From Eretmocerus hayati (Eukaryota; Arthropoda; Insecta; Hymenoptera; Aphelinidae): a stretch of DNA of 64,000 nucleotides. Below the pieces are notes generated by a model. The model was not told the origin of the DNA. It saw only the letters and a list, made by a program, of their open reading frames with translations, and made no database searches. The translations under genes and the position numbers were made by a program. Within the stretch, counting starts at the first letter, position 1, and each line of letters opens with the position of its first letter. Positions 21,749 through 34,280 of the stretch are shown here, in pieces. The DNA lies in NCBI GenBank assembly GCA_029851415.1, contig CM056744.1, positions 10,299,268 through 10,363,267 of the forward strand, given 5' to 3'.

Positions 21749-22966
21749 TGATCTAGTCCCGATTAGACACGTATTAATCGACTTATACCAGTGGTCATTT
21801 CAAAGGTCTTGAAAAAACCTACAATTTGATCACTGGTGAAAGTCAATCATCTTCTTTTCATAGGAGTTACTGTCGTTGAAAGTTGCGCAGTTTCGTGAAA
21901 ACACCAAACTTTGAGCTTGACTTGAAAAAATCATTTTTTTCCCTCCAACCCTAAAGCAGTGCGGATGTTTTTCGATACAAATACCATCAATTAGGACAAT
22001 AACATGGGTGGGCCATTTAATTCTCGATTTTATTCAGCCAATTCAAGACACTTTTTCAGACTTTTAGCTCAAAATGACCGCACATGTATGGCTCGCATAT
22101 ACTTCCATCTTAACTAATGTGCAGTAATCTACGAGTCAAAAATGAACATCATTGTGGGATGCCCATTTTGTGCAATCAAAATGGGTCTATCTGAGTGTAG
22201 ACGAGCGAGGCAGGGGTTCAACTAATTCCAACTTACAAATGAGATGAGCGGCTAATGAAATAAGGATACGAACATGGTTGTCCGACTCAAAATGACCATC
22301 TAAACACGATTTTGTGATCAACTTGGCTTAAAATCATCATCTGAAGCCACACCATCTAAAGGAACACGTAACTCAAGTGTTTTATAGTCTGAGAGCAAGT
22401 GTGAAAATCTTGATAGAGCCAAACGAATCAATTGGAAGTATTTTGGCTTATAGGTATACATCTACATTGTTGTGCATACACTTCAATATGGTAACGGTCG
22501 GTATGATATCAATATACTTCGGGAGCTCGTCGAGAGGTGAGATGGGAGGCAAACTTCAAATGGTCAAGATCTTGTTAGATTTTTTCGGTCGCCGATTATT
22601 TTTCAGAGCGCACAAGCTATACTCGTGAAGCGTGAGCTTTTCGATTCAATTGGGGTTTTTGAGTGAAATCTGTTCTTAAAAATATCAAACGGTGATAAAA
22701 ATGATCAAATTCACTCTTGTCTTCAAATAATACCCCCAACCTCCCCACACCCTCTGTACAGTATTTTTCATCGTTCAAGATGAAAGGTCTTCCGAGAAGA
22801 TTAGCAAATGATTGAGTCACGGAAGACAAAATGAGCACATTTTTCACTTCAACAGTAATCTCATGCTGAGAAAAAGTTATTCGATGGGGCAGCTATCCAC
22901 TATTACGTGGAAGATGAATGTGCGAATAAAGCCTCCAGAGTAAGTACAAATTAATCAGAGAGAAGT
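21749..22966. other. Intergenic, no gene
   Basis: Short frames at 22377-22628 and 22617-22847 have no recognisable domain. No repeat structure was seen. This holds the 5' side of the gene at 17169-20504 and the 3' side of the next gene. Confidence 0.5.
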
Positions 22967-22972
22967 TTTATT
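22967..22972 (-). terminator. Poly(A) signal of ANK gene 23130-25682
   Basis: AATAAA on the minus strand about 160 bases after the stop codon. Confidence 0.6.
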
Positions 22973-23129
22973 TACATGAACCATTCAGATTTACATTTTG
23001 CTAAAATAATAGTTAAAATAGCAAGATTACGCGCCATGCCGATTGTCTCTACCGCAGTAGGCGAGGAATAAAAGTAGTTCCGTTGGATATATTTCAACAT
23101 CATCATAAAAATATACTCGAAAAACATAG

Positions 23130-25682
23130 TCATTTTGTTACGATCGATCGATACTTCAATAGAGACTGGTGAGATGCTGTGACTTTTCTACTAATGAAAT
23201 GATCCAAAACCTTTAAATTTTTTACATGGTCTATAACTATTCTGTACACTTGAACATCGTCGGTATTTAAATTGCGAAAGGATTCTTTAATCCCGTCATA
23301 GAAGATGCATATGGGAGAGAGCCCATCGTTATTTTCAATGTTTACATTGATGGCAGCAGCGTTCAGTAGAGTTTTCACACAGAAAAACTGGCGCTGACGA
23401 AGAGCCAAATGTAGCGGCGTATCGCCAACTTCATTTTGGGCATTGATATTTACATAAGACCTATCCAACAGTTTTACAAGAATCTGTTCACAATTCACGT
23501 CAGGATTGAACATTTTTACAACAGTATGAAGGGGCGTGTTCAAGATTTTCGATTTTGTGTTGACATTTGCACCATAAGCGAAAAATAGATCAATTAAAGA
23601 TGTGTAAATTTGAGGATCAACATAAGTACGATTTTTGGATACTGATTTTTCAACAACTAGATGAAGCGGAGAGAAACCATTACTATCATAAGCTTCTACA
23701 TTTGCACCTTTTTTCAACAAAGTTTCGACTAAACTTTTCACATTGGGTCTTTCGAGCCATCTTTTCATTAAGAGGTGTAAAAGAGTAGCTCCATAATCAT
23801 CTCGAGTATCAACATCGGCACCAAACCGTAAAAGTGTATCGATAATCGCTTCCTGTCTTGTGAAAATTTCATCCATTATACTTTTTTGAAATTCTTCACT
23901 GTACTGCCAGGAATGATAAATACTTGGAATTTGACTTGATAGGATTAATGGAGGAGGTACCAGCAAGCTTTTAGCATTAACTGAGGCTCCGTATTCGAGC
24001 AGAAGCTCAACTATGCGAATTTGGTTCATCCGTGACAAAGCCCAATCAAAATCTTCATTTTCTTCAACAAGTTCGGATAATTTTATGATCTTATTGGGTG
24101 AGGCAAAAAAATCGTTATCCTCGTCAGGAGCTCCGTAAAAATATTTCAGCTGTTCAGAGCAAGCTAATTGTAAAGGAGTGGCTTCGTTATCGTGATCGCT
24201 AGTAGGAGGATTGACATCTGCTCCATGAGCTAAAAGATACTCAACAATATCGACTTTGTTGAACATCACTGCAAAGTGCAATGCAGAACAGCCGTAGAAG
24301 CCACCCTCGTCAGAAATTACACGAGCATTGACTAATGCTCCATTTTCTACAAAATTTTTGACTTTTCTCAAGTCTAATGTAGAGGCAATATGTAAAAGAG
24401 ATAATCCTCCAGAGTTGGTATGATTGCAAACCTCACGACTCGCATCAAATATTAAATTCATGAGAGATTTATTTCTCTTCTGCCAATAAAATGCACAATG
24501 AATTGGAGTATAACCTTTGCAATTCTTTGCATCGACGCTTGCGCCATGCTTTAATAACAGTTCAAGAATTTCACGGCTGTCAGATTTACTGAAATTCAAT
24601 AAGTGTAGAGCCGTACTTCCTTCGGCATCAGATTTTCTTGGATCAGCACCGTATTTTAAAAGCAACTTGACAATTTTCAACGAGTTTGCACATGTTGCAA
24701 AGTGTAAAGCTGTGTAGCCAGCGTAATCATGACCAGACTTCAAACGATTGCTGCTGTTGACATTGATATTTTTATTGAGAAAAAATTTGATGATTTTCAG
24801 GAGTTTGGTTGAATAATTTTCATATTCATTCTCCCAATTGAAGGAGCAAAGAAGATGGAAGATGCTTATTCCATCTCTGTTGGATAGATTGCAGGCTTTT
24901 TCAGGATTGAACCTACGAATATAGGCTTTAAAAACGTTATCAACGAACTTTTCTTCTGTATCTTGATCTTGAATGTATATTAATTTGATAGCTGAATGTA
25001 ACGGTGTATTTCCATGTTTATCTTGAGTATTAAGATCAACATCAAGCTTGAGCAACAGAGAAACAGCTCTACTTGGATCACCGTATACAGAGTCTCTTAG
25101 AGCAAACTGTAGAGGTGTTGCTCCAGCCCACTTTTTTGTTCTGAAATTTGAATGACTGTTGATTGAAAAATTGCATCGGATGAATTTCTGCATCATTTCT
25201 GTATCTCCCTTGAAACAAGCTAGATGGAAAATCATTTGATCCTTTTTACTCTCTGGGTCTAGATTGATGTTGTTCCTATATTTGTCCAGAATGAAATCCA
25301 CAAACAATCCATGCTCTTGATTTTCCACCAACAACTCCAAAGCATTCATATCACCGGCATCTCTATCAAAAAGAGAAGCTCCTCTGGTGTACAAGAGATC
25401 AAACATTTTCAAGTCCCCAAGTTGAATGGCGTAGATCAGCGGTGTACAGTATTGTTTAGTTTTAAATGTGGTTACAACGCTACACTTATCGATAAGTAGT
25501 GTTGATAAAGACTTGTGCCCTCTGTGTAAGGCTTTGACCAAAGTTACGTAGCTATATACTTCATCATCCATCAGACGTGAACTTTGAGCCAATGCCACGC
25601 TGACGTTTTGTAAGGTGCCATTCTCTACAATGCTTAGAAGCTTTTTTTGTTCTTGTGATAAGGAAGACAAGTATTGATCCAT
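23130..25682 (-). CDS. Ankyrin-repeat protein, C-terminally short (850 aa)
   Basis: A single frame of 850 codons, the shortest member. It keeps the family N-terminal cap (LSQEQKKLLSIVENGT) and the full ANK run to about residue 790. Repeats include LLKYGADPRKSD, LLKHGASVDAKN, LLAHGADVN, LLEYGASVNAKS, LLRFGADVDTRD, LLKKGANVEAYD and INVNIENNDG. The protein stops shortly after the post-ANK helix (HVKNLKVLDHFIS), inside the stretch LLKYRS that the paralog at 37177-40092 continues through. It therefore lacks the TSLF-type module and the PRANC-like motif. Translation of the 150 bases beyond the stop shows no PRANC match. It could be a natural ligase-free form or a decaying copy, but the unbroken 850-codon frame favours a functional gene. 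The start context TTCAAGATGGA matches the 17169-20504 gene. Confidence 0.92.
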   Translation of the reverse strand: MDQYLSSLSQEQKKLLSIVENGTLQNVSVALAQSSRLMDDEVYSYVTLVKALHRGHKSLSTLLIDKCSVVTTFKTKQYCTPLIYAIQLGDLKMFDLLYTRGASLFDRDAGDMNALELLVENQEHGLFVDFILDKYRNNINLDPESKKDQMIFHLACFKGDTEMMQKFIRCNFSINSHSNFRTKKWAGATPLQFALRDSVYGDPSRAVSLLLKLDVDLNTQDKHGNTPLHSAIKLIYIQDQDTEEKFVDNVFKAYIRRFNPEKACNLSNRDGISIFHLLCSFNWENEYENYSTKLLKIIKFFLNKNINVNSSNRLKSGHDYAGYTALHFATCANSLKIVKLLLKYGADPRKSDAEGSTALHLLNFSKSDSREILELLLKHGASVDAKNCKGYTPIHCAFYWQKRNKSLMNLIFDASREVCNHTNSGGLSLLHIASTLDLRKVKNFVENGALVNARVISDEGGFYGCSALHFAVMFNKVDIVEYLLAHGADVNPPTSDHDNEATPLQLACSEQLKYFYGAPDEDNDFFASPNKIIKLSELVEENEDFDWALSRMNQIRIVELLLEYGASVNAKSLLVPPPLILSSQIPSIYHSWQYSEEFQKSIMDEIFTRQEAIIDTLLRFGADVDTRDDYGATLLHLLMKRWLERPNVKSLVETLLKKGANVEAYDSNGFSPLHLVVEKSVSKNRTYVDPQIYTSLIDLFFAYGANVNTKSKILNTPLHTVVKMFNPDVNCEQILVKLLDRSYVNINAQNEVGDTPLHLALRQRQFFCVKTLLNAAAINVNIENNDGLSPICIFYDGIKESFRNLNTDDVQVYRIVIDHVKNLKVLDHFISRKVTASHQSLLKYRSIVTK

Positions 25683-25709
25683 CTTGAACGAGTTCCACTT
25701 ACTCTCCTG
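25683..25709 (-). other. Splice-acceptor-like site before ANK start (23130-25682 gene)
   Basis: On the minus strand TTCATTTTCAG ends 24 bases before the ATG, a strong acceptor. The exon then reads GAGAGTAAGTGG up to TTCAAGATGG. Confidence 0.6.
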
Positions 25710-26556
25710 AAAATGAAGATTTCATTGATAGGTACAAGCCTTCCGAAATGGCATGTATTTATATTAGAGTTTCGAACAAATCAAAGTATGGGTCGGGGGC
25801 AAGGAGAGATCAAAATATCATAAAATGCAAATCAACAAAGCAGAATGGTTTGGCAAAGAAATCTTCCGGAGAATGAAGCATGATATTCGTCTCTGCATCA
25901 GGAAAAGGGAATCAGATCATTTTATGATGGGTGGAATTGAGTCATGTATAACATAAGAAGTTTAAGGAACTTCAATTTTTCATCAGCGTAATCAAGATTC
26001 CTTCGACCTCATATGTGAGTAAAACTTATGGGTGTCCGTAAACTTTGAGGGGAAGGAATGGATAGCGCAATAATAACTATATACTCGACTTGTATTCAGT
26101 ACCTTCTCTAACACTGACTTCATTTAGATCCTTAAATCCCAAGAATAGGTTTCATAAGGTATTGAAAACTCTTGAATGCATGGTGCCCTCTCGAGCGGTG
26201 GACATAGCTTTCTAATTTCCACCAATGAAAATAAGGAGGGAGGTTGCAGTAGAAGAAGTCATTGGTATATTCAAAGCCTCCTCACAGACTTTTGGACAAA
26301 GAAAGAAGAGTGTAATCAGCGAAATGATTGAACACTTTAAGATTAGGGCATAAATTCATGTTAGAACGACATTAGTCTGTTTCGATTTTTTGAAAATTCC
26401 AGGTAGAATTTCCCAAGATTGTAGTTTCCTTGTTCAAAACAGCAGCACATATTTATTATGTAAGATAAGAATTCTCCAAAAAAAAGTAATAGACAGAATC
26501 AAACTCATAACCTCAACTCGATTTCCTGGAAACTTGTATGTGACTTGTAAGTTCTA
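25710..26556. other. Intergenic or 5' intron, no feature seen
   Basis: No gene or repeat was recognised. If the acceptor at 25707-25709 is used and the donor at 29634-29640 is its partner, this is intron sequence. Confidence 0.4.
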
Positions 26557-26732
26557 CAGGCGAAACTCCATATTCGCGTTGGCCAAGTTCCGAGAATATT
26601 TACAGCGGATTCGGAATCCTGCGAATACCGAAGCATTATTTTCAAGGAAACATTGAGATAATTGTTCAGATCCCCGTCCGTGAATGAGCGAGAATCGCGA
26701 ATACGGAATCTGCTAATACGGGGTTTCACCTG
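26557..26732. mobile_element. 176-bp TA-flanked MITE
   Basis: After TA (26555-26556) it starts CAGGCGAAACTCC, and it ends GGGGTTTCACCTG before TA (26733-26734). Short inverted ends with a TA duplication suggest a Tc1/mariner or pogo-type non-autonomous element. Confidence 0.7.
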
Positions 26733-27649
26733 TAGTTTATATGAGCTCTTGGAGACGTTCATATAAGCCATTGACCAAGTATTCCATCCGTCAGGGGATT
26801 GCTGGAAACCTTGCAAAGGACGGTTGCAGAACTTGGCTCGATTCTTATGTCACAAGTAAAGCTCAAGGATAAAAGCATATAGTATCATATGAAGAATGCT
26901 TGTACTGGTCGGTTTCACGCCAGGAAAGAACCTCCCAGCTAGTTACTCATAATCGATAGAAAAAAGAAATATTAGTCTTCATCAAAGATATTCTCGAAGA
27001 AAGAATATATGTCTACTCCAGCGATCTATCGTCGCATATCTATGGTTGAGTGTTGAACCAAAGTATCGTCTAACGTTGTAAAATCATGGATCATTTGGTA
27101 GATTTCTAATGATTTTTTAGAGCAAAAGTCTCGGACAGCTCATCATCCTTAATGTTATCAAAGTATGAAGGAGTGGGACCATAAAAAAGGAGCCACGGGA
27201 GGGTTCTATGAAGTTACTCGCATTACAATAAATCATTTTTATATGCGTGGTGTATAATTTCTAGAAAAAAACAAAATTTTAAAAATAACGACGTGTAACA
27301 ATAACTCATTCATCTATCGTTCCCACATAGAAACTTGGATCTATGAAATCTATACCCATCCTCGAATGTTCATATAATATAGCAAAGCCCTAATCCATAA
27401 AATCATTCTTTACGAGAGAGGTCTGCATGAAGCATGATCTTGGAACCTTCGATCCAATCCAGTCGACTCGTTTTGTTTTGTGTAATCTTTGTAACGTCAC
27501 TGTTTTTGCCAAATGGCAGAATAAAGTGTAACTATCCATTCATCCATCTAGTTTTTTCAGTTCGATTCTTAGTGAGACAATTAGCACTCTAGTTGTAAAC
27601 AAATGTTCACAGGAGGGAAATGAATAGTCAAGAATTATGACAACATAGC
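26733..27649. other. Intergenic, no feature seen
   Basis: No credible open reading frame or repeat was found. Confidence 0.45.
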
Positions 27650-28162
27650 CGAGTGACATTCAAAATTTGCCATGATCAAGACCTACATCATCAATACACA
27701 CAATGGCATCAGAACAAAATAGTCGAATAGTATACAATATTACTTTTTTTGATGCAAAGTCCGACTGTTTTGTGGCATGGGGATAGTTTTGAACCGAGTG
27801 CAACGAGGGGAAAATACTCTACGTGCCTCAAAACAGGCTACCGAGCGAGAGACGTATGCCATTCTTTAGCATTAGCGCGCGCGAATAAACGCTGATATTA
27901 TGTTCTCATCCGAGACTAAAAGTGCCACTTTCGTCACCATATGCTGAAAAAAGAAGATTAGATCAAGAGTAAAAAAATCAGGAACATTTACGTGTTCTGT
28001 GGAAAAATCCTACACACATCGTTTGGACACTATGATATTTTTGATGTCATTTATGAACAACGAAGCTTTGACGCAAATTTGAGGGGAGAATTGGCCTTCC
28101 AAGTTCCGATACGCTAATCATAGGGGAGACTTCTACACTACTGAAATTTTTCTTAGGAGATC

Positions 28163-28598
28163 TGCGAATATTGAGATTTACATCCCAGGCCTCTGACTAT
28201 TGGTTCTATGCTGCCCTTATCGGCACGGGGCAGAGATACGCCCTGCCAGCGCGTTGATCAGCGTTGATGTGGGAAAAGTCCGTTCTCGTGTAGGGAGCTG
28301 AGAGTAACACAGTTTCCCAACCAACTAACCGAATTATCGGATCAGCCACCAGTACATGGCCAAACCCATCTCTCGGTGGGGCATTCGATAGGGCTCGTCT
28401 AACCCGGTACTCGTCTAAGCTTCGCAGGAGTTTAGGCACAGATGCTTTTGGGCACCAGGAACCCATAGTGCTCGTGATCGACAGATGGAGCTGTGCGGGC
28501 TCCACGCTCTGGCCGACGCTGACTGAGGCCGAGAGGGACTACTGTCAGGGTACCCCAGAGTCGGGTCATCGAGGTGACCCAGCCCTTCTTGCAGTCTT
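28163..28598. mobile_element. 436-bp GC-rich insertion flanked by a 10-bp direct repeat
   Basis: TTAGGAGATC occurs at 28153-28162 and 28599-28608, exactly flanking a block that is much richer in G and C than its surroundings. A target duplication of about 10 bases fits a retroposed SINE or the end of a LINE, but I see no poly(A) tail and no recognised tRNA-like head. The 99-codon frame on its minus strand has no recognisable domain. Confidence 0.55.
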
Positions 28599-29633
28599 TT
28601 AGGAGATCACGAAAAATCGTTCAGCAACTTAGCACAGATAACTTAGATATCAATATTGTATTAGTATTTTCTCGTCACTGTGGCAAATTTTGTTGGAAGT
28701 GTCACTCAAAATAAACGTGATTTGATCACGTTATCGTGGCTCACACGTGAGATAATAGCAAATACGACTTGTATAACATAAATCGAGGAGAGTCGTGCAA
28801 AGAAAATAGAGGTCAATTTGTGAAAGCCACGTAAGTAAGGAATCGTTTCGCACACTCCAAGAATTTCAGTAACGCTTCTGCTTTGAAGAGAATTTGAATG
28901 TAAAGGATATCAATCAGCAAAAAGCTTTGTGGATAAGATTTAGTACTCACAATTATGCGTTATTTCACTCCAGCTCAGTAGCGCTTTCCAAAAGATCTTC
29001 TAAGCTTACTAGGACGTCACATACGAGCATGAAGAGAAGTCTTGGAACCTAGAAAAACAAACAGAGGGTATTATGAGTGCAATGAGACAGACTGTCTCAA
29101 ATTTGAGTGTGAGTATTTAGATTTTCTTCATGAAGGAAAATAGTTCTCCAGTGCTCCATCAAACGCAAAAAAAAGAGATCATTCTTCAAATCTTGAGGTA
29201 TGTCATAAAATGCAGGTCAATTTAGGATTTTCATATTCACGATGATAATTAAACAGCCACGAGGGGCAGAGTGAGCTAGTTGTTCGTAGATCATTTTCTC
29301 TACATGAATTCTTGTTTATTACTGTAGTATACAGATGAATGATTCCAGAGTTCTTTGAGCACTAAGGATATCAGCTATAATGATGTAGAGATATTGGGTA
29401 CTTGTTGAAATGTTTTTAGTAACTTGTTGATGAGCTTTAATTCGATCAACAGAGTATCAGCTCTGGAATCGTTTCACATATTGGGATAAATCTCACAACG
29501 GATCTTGAAAAGCTTACAAAAAAAAGATGGAACAAGTTCTTCAAGAGAAGAGAGTTGACCGAATGGTATTATTTCAAGAAGACTGAACTGATAAGATAAG
29601 CTTAAAGTGAGTTCTGCATTATAATATATTGAT

Positions 29634-29640
29634 CCTTACC
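29634..29640 (-). other. Candidate 5' splice donor, paralogous to 597-603
   Basis: The minus strand reads AAGTG followed by GTAAGG. It aligns with the GTGAGT donor in the duplicated block at 597-603. It could join a noncoding exon to the acceptor at 25707-25709, giving an intron of about 3.9 kb. Confidence 0.35.
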
Positions 29641-30950
29641 ACTTCTATTCTGAAAGATTTGTTCACAGGAGTTACCAACTTCCACGCTTGGTGGAATCAA
29701 GTTTTTGGACAGTAGAAGTTCTGCACTTCAAGTGGATACATTTCCAACCTGAAAAATAATACATACGTTTTGAGATACTCAAATCTATATCAACATGACG
29801 TGTATTTTCGAGTAGTGATTTTATTCAAAGATCAAGTCCAATGCTGAGTAACCACTGAGTTGCTTAAAATCAAAATTCACTTGTGATTGTTCAAGAATGT
29901 GACTGGCTATCACAGACGCAAGGTCTAGTTAGTTGAACTTGATTGGGAAAGTTTATGTACTTCTGAGATGTGTGTCATTCGTCATAAGGCAGGGAAATCT
30001 ACATCACATTAGGGAAGTGGCATTCTGCACGAATACTTCCAAGTTGTGAGCTCAGATTGAGTTACATGCCCAGTGAGCGTTGAAACTGTCTAGACTGGAA
30101 AACGACTTATGGGTATAGTGATGTTGATGAGTCACAGGTTGTCATAGGCAGGATTTCATCACTAGAACTTTATCTAGACACCTCGAGTATTTCTGAGATG
30201 TATCTGAATTCAGTATGGATAGAGTGGAAATTATAATCACATTAAAGAAAGGCATTTTGCAGTTGGAATTACTCATGTCATCAATAGTGTCCAAAAAGCG
30301 AGTTGAAGCGCACAACTAGGTGATGTTAGAAAGCTACTACTCGTGCCGTAAACCATCCTAAGAATGGAACTTGAGATTGAAAGACTCAGTCTATTTGATT
30401 AAGCATCTTGGTAACCACCCAGTATGCTTTCATAAGCCCTCATTATCAAAAACCTTAGTAATGAAAGTAGCTCATTGTCAGACTGCATTCAATAGCAATA
30501 TACTACGAAGACGTCCACTATTGAATTTAAGTGCGATCTGCAGACTCTTGAATATGAGAAAAGATAACAGTGCATTCAATAGGAGAGAAAGTATAAGTAT
30601 TATGAAAAACTCACAGGCAATAAACCACCTTTAACCTCTGAGCATGGCGATGGAGGATTATTCCAGGAGTAGGTGTTGAGCTCTGGCAAACAATGTTGCG
30701 CTGCAGGATCCACGTGCAGATCACATGTATAAATATTGAGGATTCGATCAATTTTTGGAAGACCGTGGTTTTTGGCTATGAAATAAACTCGCTTCCAAAA
30801 ACCATGACGAGGATCAACTTATAACTTCGAACTTATTGAAGAGCAACGATTTACGATGAGGCAAAGCTGTGGCATGCACGACAGATCCTAGACACACACG
30901 AACCCGAACACAAACAGCAACCGTTCAGGTTTAGATTCGTTGTAAATGTA

Positions 30951-33900
30951 ATAATAATGGATTATCTAAGAAAAGTACCAGGAAAATTAAAACACCGAGC
31001 TCGAGGGCAATAAGGGCATGCACTGGCATGCATACCTGCAGATGCAGACTATTGCAGACGATTTTCGCAGATTTTCGATTCCGGAGCGCGGGAGAGGTGG
31101 CGTCATTTTCGCGCGCGCGCGAGAGGCCGTGGCATTCGCGCGCTTTCTTTGAAATGCATGGTTTGAAAATATGGGTGTGTTGTATCAAGTATTTCGAGCA
31201 GCGCAACTTTTGTAAATTCACATAATAAAAGTATATTATGCACGTTGATTGAACTTTTCCTGAGGCCGGTCTCCCAACCCAAGAGAGTAATCAAACTTAA
31301 AGAATAATTTATAAGATCGACTCAAGAATTAGCACTTAGAATTTTCCCTTGAACATCGATATATAGGAAATATTAAATAGGTCAGCAATTATAATTATTA
31401 TGAGCAAAAAAGTTCGAAGGTTGCGGAACTGTGAACAATATGCATTATTCTTGTTCACTAAGATCCAGAGTAACTTTATATTCAAAACCAATTCACTCGA
31501 TTGTTTATTACATAATTTATACTTATCCTTACTATATAAATCCAGTAGAACATGATGGCTATGCGTTGTACACTCGACGAACATAAATTCTGCACGAATT
31601 TGAAAAATCTTTTTGACTCTGGCCTGAGTCTGGCCTCAGCGGCTGTCGTTTCAATCCAAATCAGACCGTTTTTTATGGTGTCCCCATAATCGTGACCTGA
31701 TCCTCAACATCCCGGAATTGGAATCTAGTCTCAGGATATCAAGAAAAACTTCAGAGACAAAGAAATTTTTTCAAATTTGTGCCAAATTCTTGTCTGGTGA
31801 ATACACATGCGAATGTCCATTATTGTAATCATTTCGTTGATTACATAACGTCCATGAAAAATATCCAAGCAAAAGTTATTAGATTTTTTGTCGATTAGAG
31901 AATTTTCAAGGTTTCAATCTTTTCATCGCTAGCAAGAACCATCTGCACAAGAGTCATGCCATAATATCATTTGCATGATCTATATACCTAGTCCTCCTGG
32001 ATCGATTTACGTACGAAGTTATTCAACAGAAGAAGTCAGAAGTACCGACAACCACTTTATATATTATAAGAAAAGCAAGATCCATTCAAGATCGGTTCAA
32101 ACCGTTTTTAGTAGATTCTTATAAAATTTGGATCGTCTTCGAGAAGAATTTGTATGAAATTACTGGTTCTGCCGGTGACTTCAAAAACTGCTGATGAATC
32201 AAAGCCATTGCAACATCGATCTTCATTTCTTATTGTATCAATCATCTCAAAGTACTATTTTAATTTTTGCGAATTAAAAATATCAGTCGAAAAGTGTCGC
32301 GAATTCTTCAGAGACAATAACTATGATTACTTAATTGTAACTTGACACATCCCCACCTCAAAAAGCGATTGACACCTTTATAAATTCATCGCAAAAATTT
32401 CTACTCATCATGCCAGCAGTAGATCTTAAGCTCGCCTATATCTTCCTATACCACAAATGCGCATCTAATTCATAAATACTACTCGTATCATCTTCCATTT
32501 CCTCGGGCAACACATACCTAAGTATCTCAGAAACTGTAAATGACCGCTCGTCATCATCGTCATCTTCATCACGAAAACGACTATCGCGACGAGCGTTATA
32601 TTACAGTACGAGATGAGCAAATTGCGCATTTAATCAGTGCAAGCTTCTTATTCAACCTATTATACGATACCTCCCTACTGAAAGAAAAGTACTCTTTAAG
32701 AGCGACACCAAGAAGAATTTTTCTCTACACTTTTCGCTACTACTTAAAGATCACAGAACGCTGCTGTAGGTAACGCTACAAATCGGCGTAAATAAGTAAA
32801 CGTAAGTACTGACGTGCTTCAGGGCAAAATTGCTGACACCATATACCTGTAATAGTCGGATGTATGATGCTTTCTGTATACGTGCTTTTGCTAATGCTTG
32901 GACGACAATTACTTTGAGAGTAAAAGAGTATGAGCGCCGGACTTGAGGTATATTCAGCTTCTTGGTTGAGGTCGTACTTTGCGTTACTTTTGTCGAATAA
33001 ATGTTGGTGTTTCGAATTTGTAACGCTCTCTGTGTGGCGAAGTGTACCGCTCACAGTGTGAGGGATTATTATCACTCTCGTTCTGCAAATTTGGTCGAAG
33101 CATTTTGAAGTTGGCTCATGGATGACATGATAGTCGGGAGCTTGGATGATTGTGATGAGGCTATATCAAAGGCTGTGAGTTGTATCTAGCCGCATACCAC
33201 TATTTCTTATTCATCAAGACTTTATCTTGAGTCACGCATTTTTATGAGTCTCTGATTCTCCTTTTTTGCTTCAGGGTGGCCGTTACCATTCATATGTTCC
33301 CGTGAAAATCGACAAGACGATTTCGAAAATTGAGCATTTTATGATTTTCTGTGGTGGGATTTTGAAAATCGAAGATTATTTATCAGAATAGTAGAATTGA
33401 AACGCGCCAGTCAGTTTTTTCTTCAAGTACTCGTAAGGCTCGACAAAATATTGTATACTGACAAAAAGTTTAAAAAAAATTTCTAATCGGTTGTTTAAAA
33501 TTTGTCGAATATCATCGAGTTCTTCCAATAATTCTCGTGAGATTGGAAGTGATTATTTTATATATTGACTTGTCAACAACTTTAACCCGCTGGCTAAAAG
33601 TGTTCACATATGTAGACATGCACGAAAACCGATATTTGTGATATATTTACTGCAGTACATCATAAAAATCTGAAAAGAAATTCCCAAAAATCTGTGACGA
33701 TGTCAGGAATGCATTCCGACAACAATGAAATCTGAAATCTCCATGTGCTTCTCCTTTGTCATAAAAACGGTAAAACATCAAAAACTTTTATTTGTGTAAT
33801 TTTGTCATTTTTCGTCATTTTATAACTATTATTGACTATTTTCGCATCAGACAATTCTTCCGAAGCTGGGAAATGGGGTCAAAAGTAAGCGGGTTAATGG

Positions 33901-34280
33901 CTTCAGTCAATAAAACTTACGGCCTCTATGATCTGATAACAAATAGTGCTGATTCGTCTATGACAACTGTAAATTTTTTGTTGAATTTTTCTGAAGTAGT
34001 CGGATTGTCTGCAATGTCCGGATAAGAAAATCCAAAATAAATGAAGGGTGAGTAGCCATCAGCGTCGCAACTGAAAATTTCAGTTAGTAGCTAAACAAAA
34101 ATTGTACAATCAGTGATATATGTTCAGACTTCAGTTATATTAGTATCATCATGTGAAATTTTGAAAAGAAGAACAAAAACATATCAGTCGAACAGAATTT
34201 GAGTCTCTCAAATATTTGTCTCCAAGAAAATTCACGAGGAAAAGCCTGGCACACATTTAAGATTTAAAATATCATGATTC
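30951..34280. other. Intergenic; one CpG-rich spot near 31085-31135
   Basis: No gene was recognised. 31085-31135 contains GGAGCGCGGGAG and an uninterrupted CGCGCGCGCGCG run, unlike the AT-rich surroundings. It lies just beyond the duplicated upstream block, so it could be near a promoter for the minus-strand gene at 23130-25682. This is weak. The rest, including 31340-34280, shows nothing recognisable. Confidence 0.35.

Larger units (their letters stand above)
27650..30950. repeat. Upstream block of the 23130-25682 gene, paralogous to 1-1395
   Basis: The block aligns in order with 1-1395 but is longer because about 1.2 kb, including the GC-rich insert at 28163-28598, sits between the homologs of position 75 and position 110. 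Conserved stretches include ATCAGAACA near 27710, GATCATTCTTCA near 29178, TCTCACAA near 29494, AAAAATAATACATA near 29752 and ACACACGAAC near 30893. This is probably the 5' noncoding exon and regulatory region of the ANK gene starting at 25682. Confidence 0.6.

Noticed and set aside
28206..28505. 99-codon minus-strand frame in the GC-rich insert
   Set aside because: High GC content alone gives long frames, and no reverse-transcriptase or other motif is visible.
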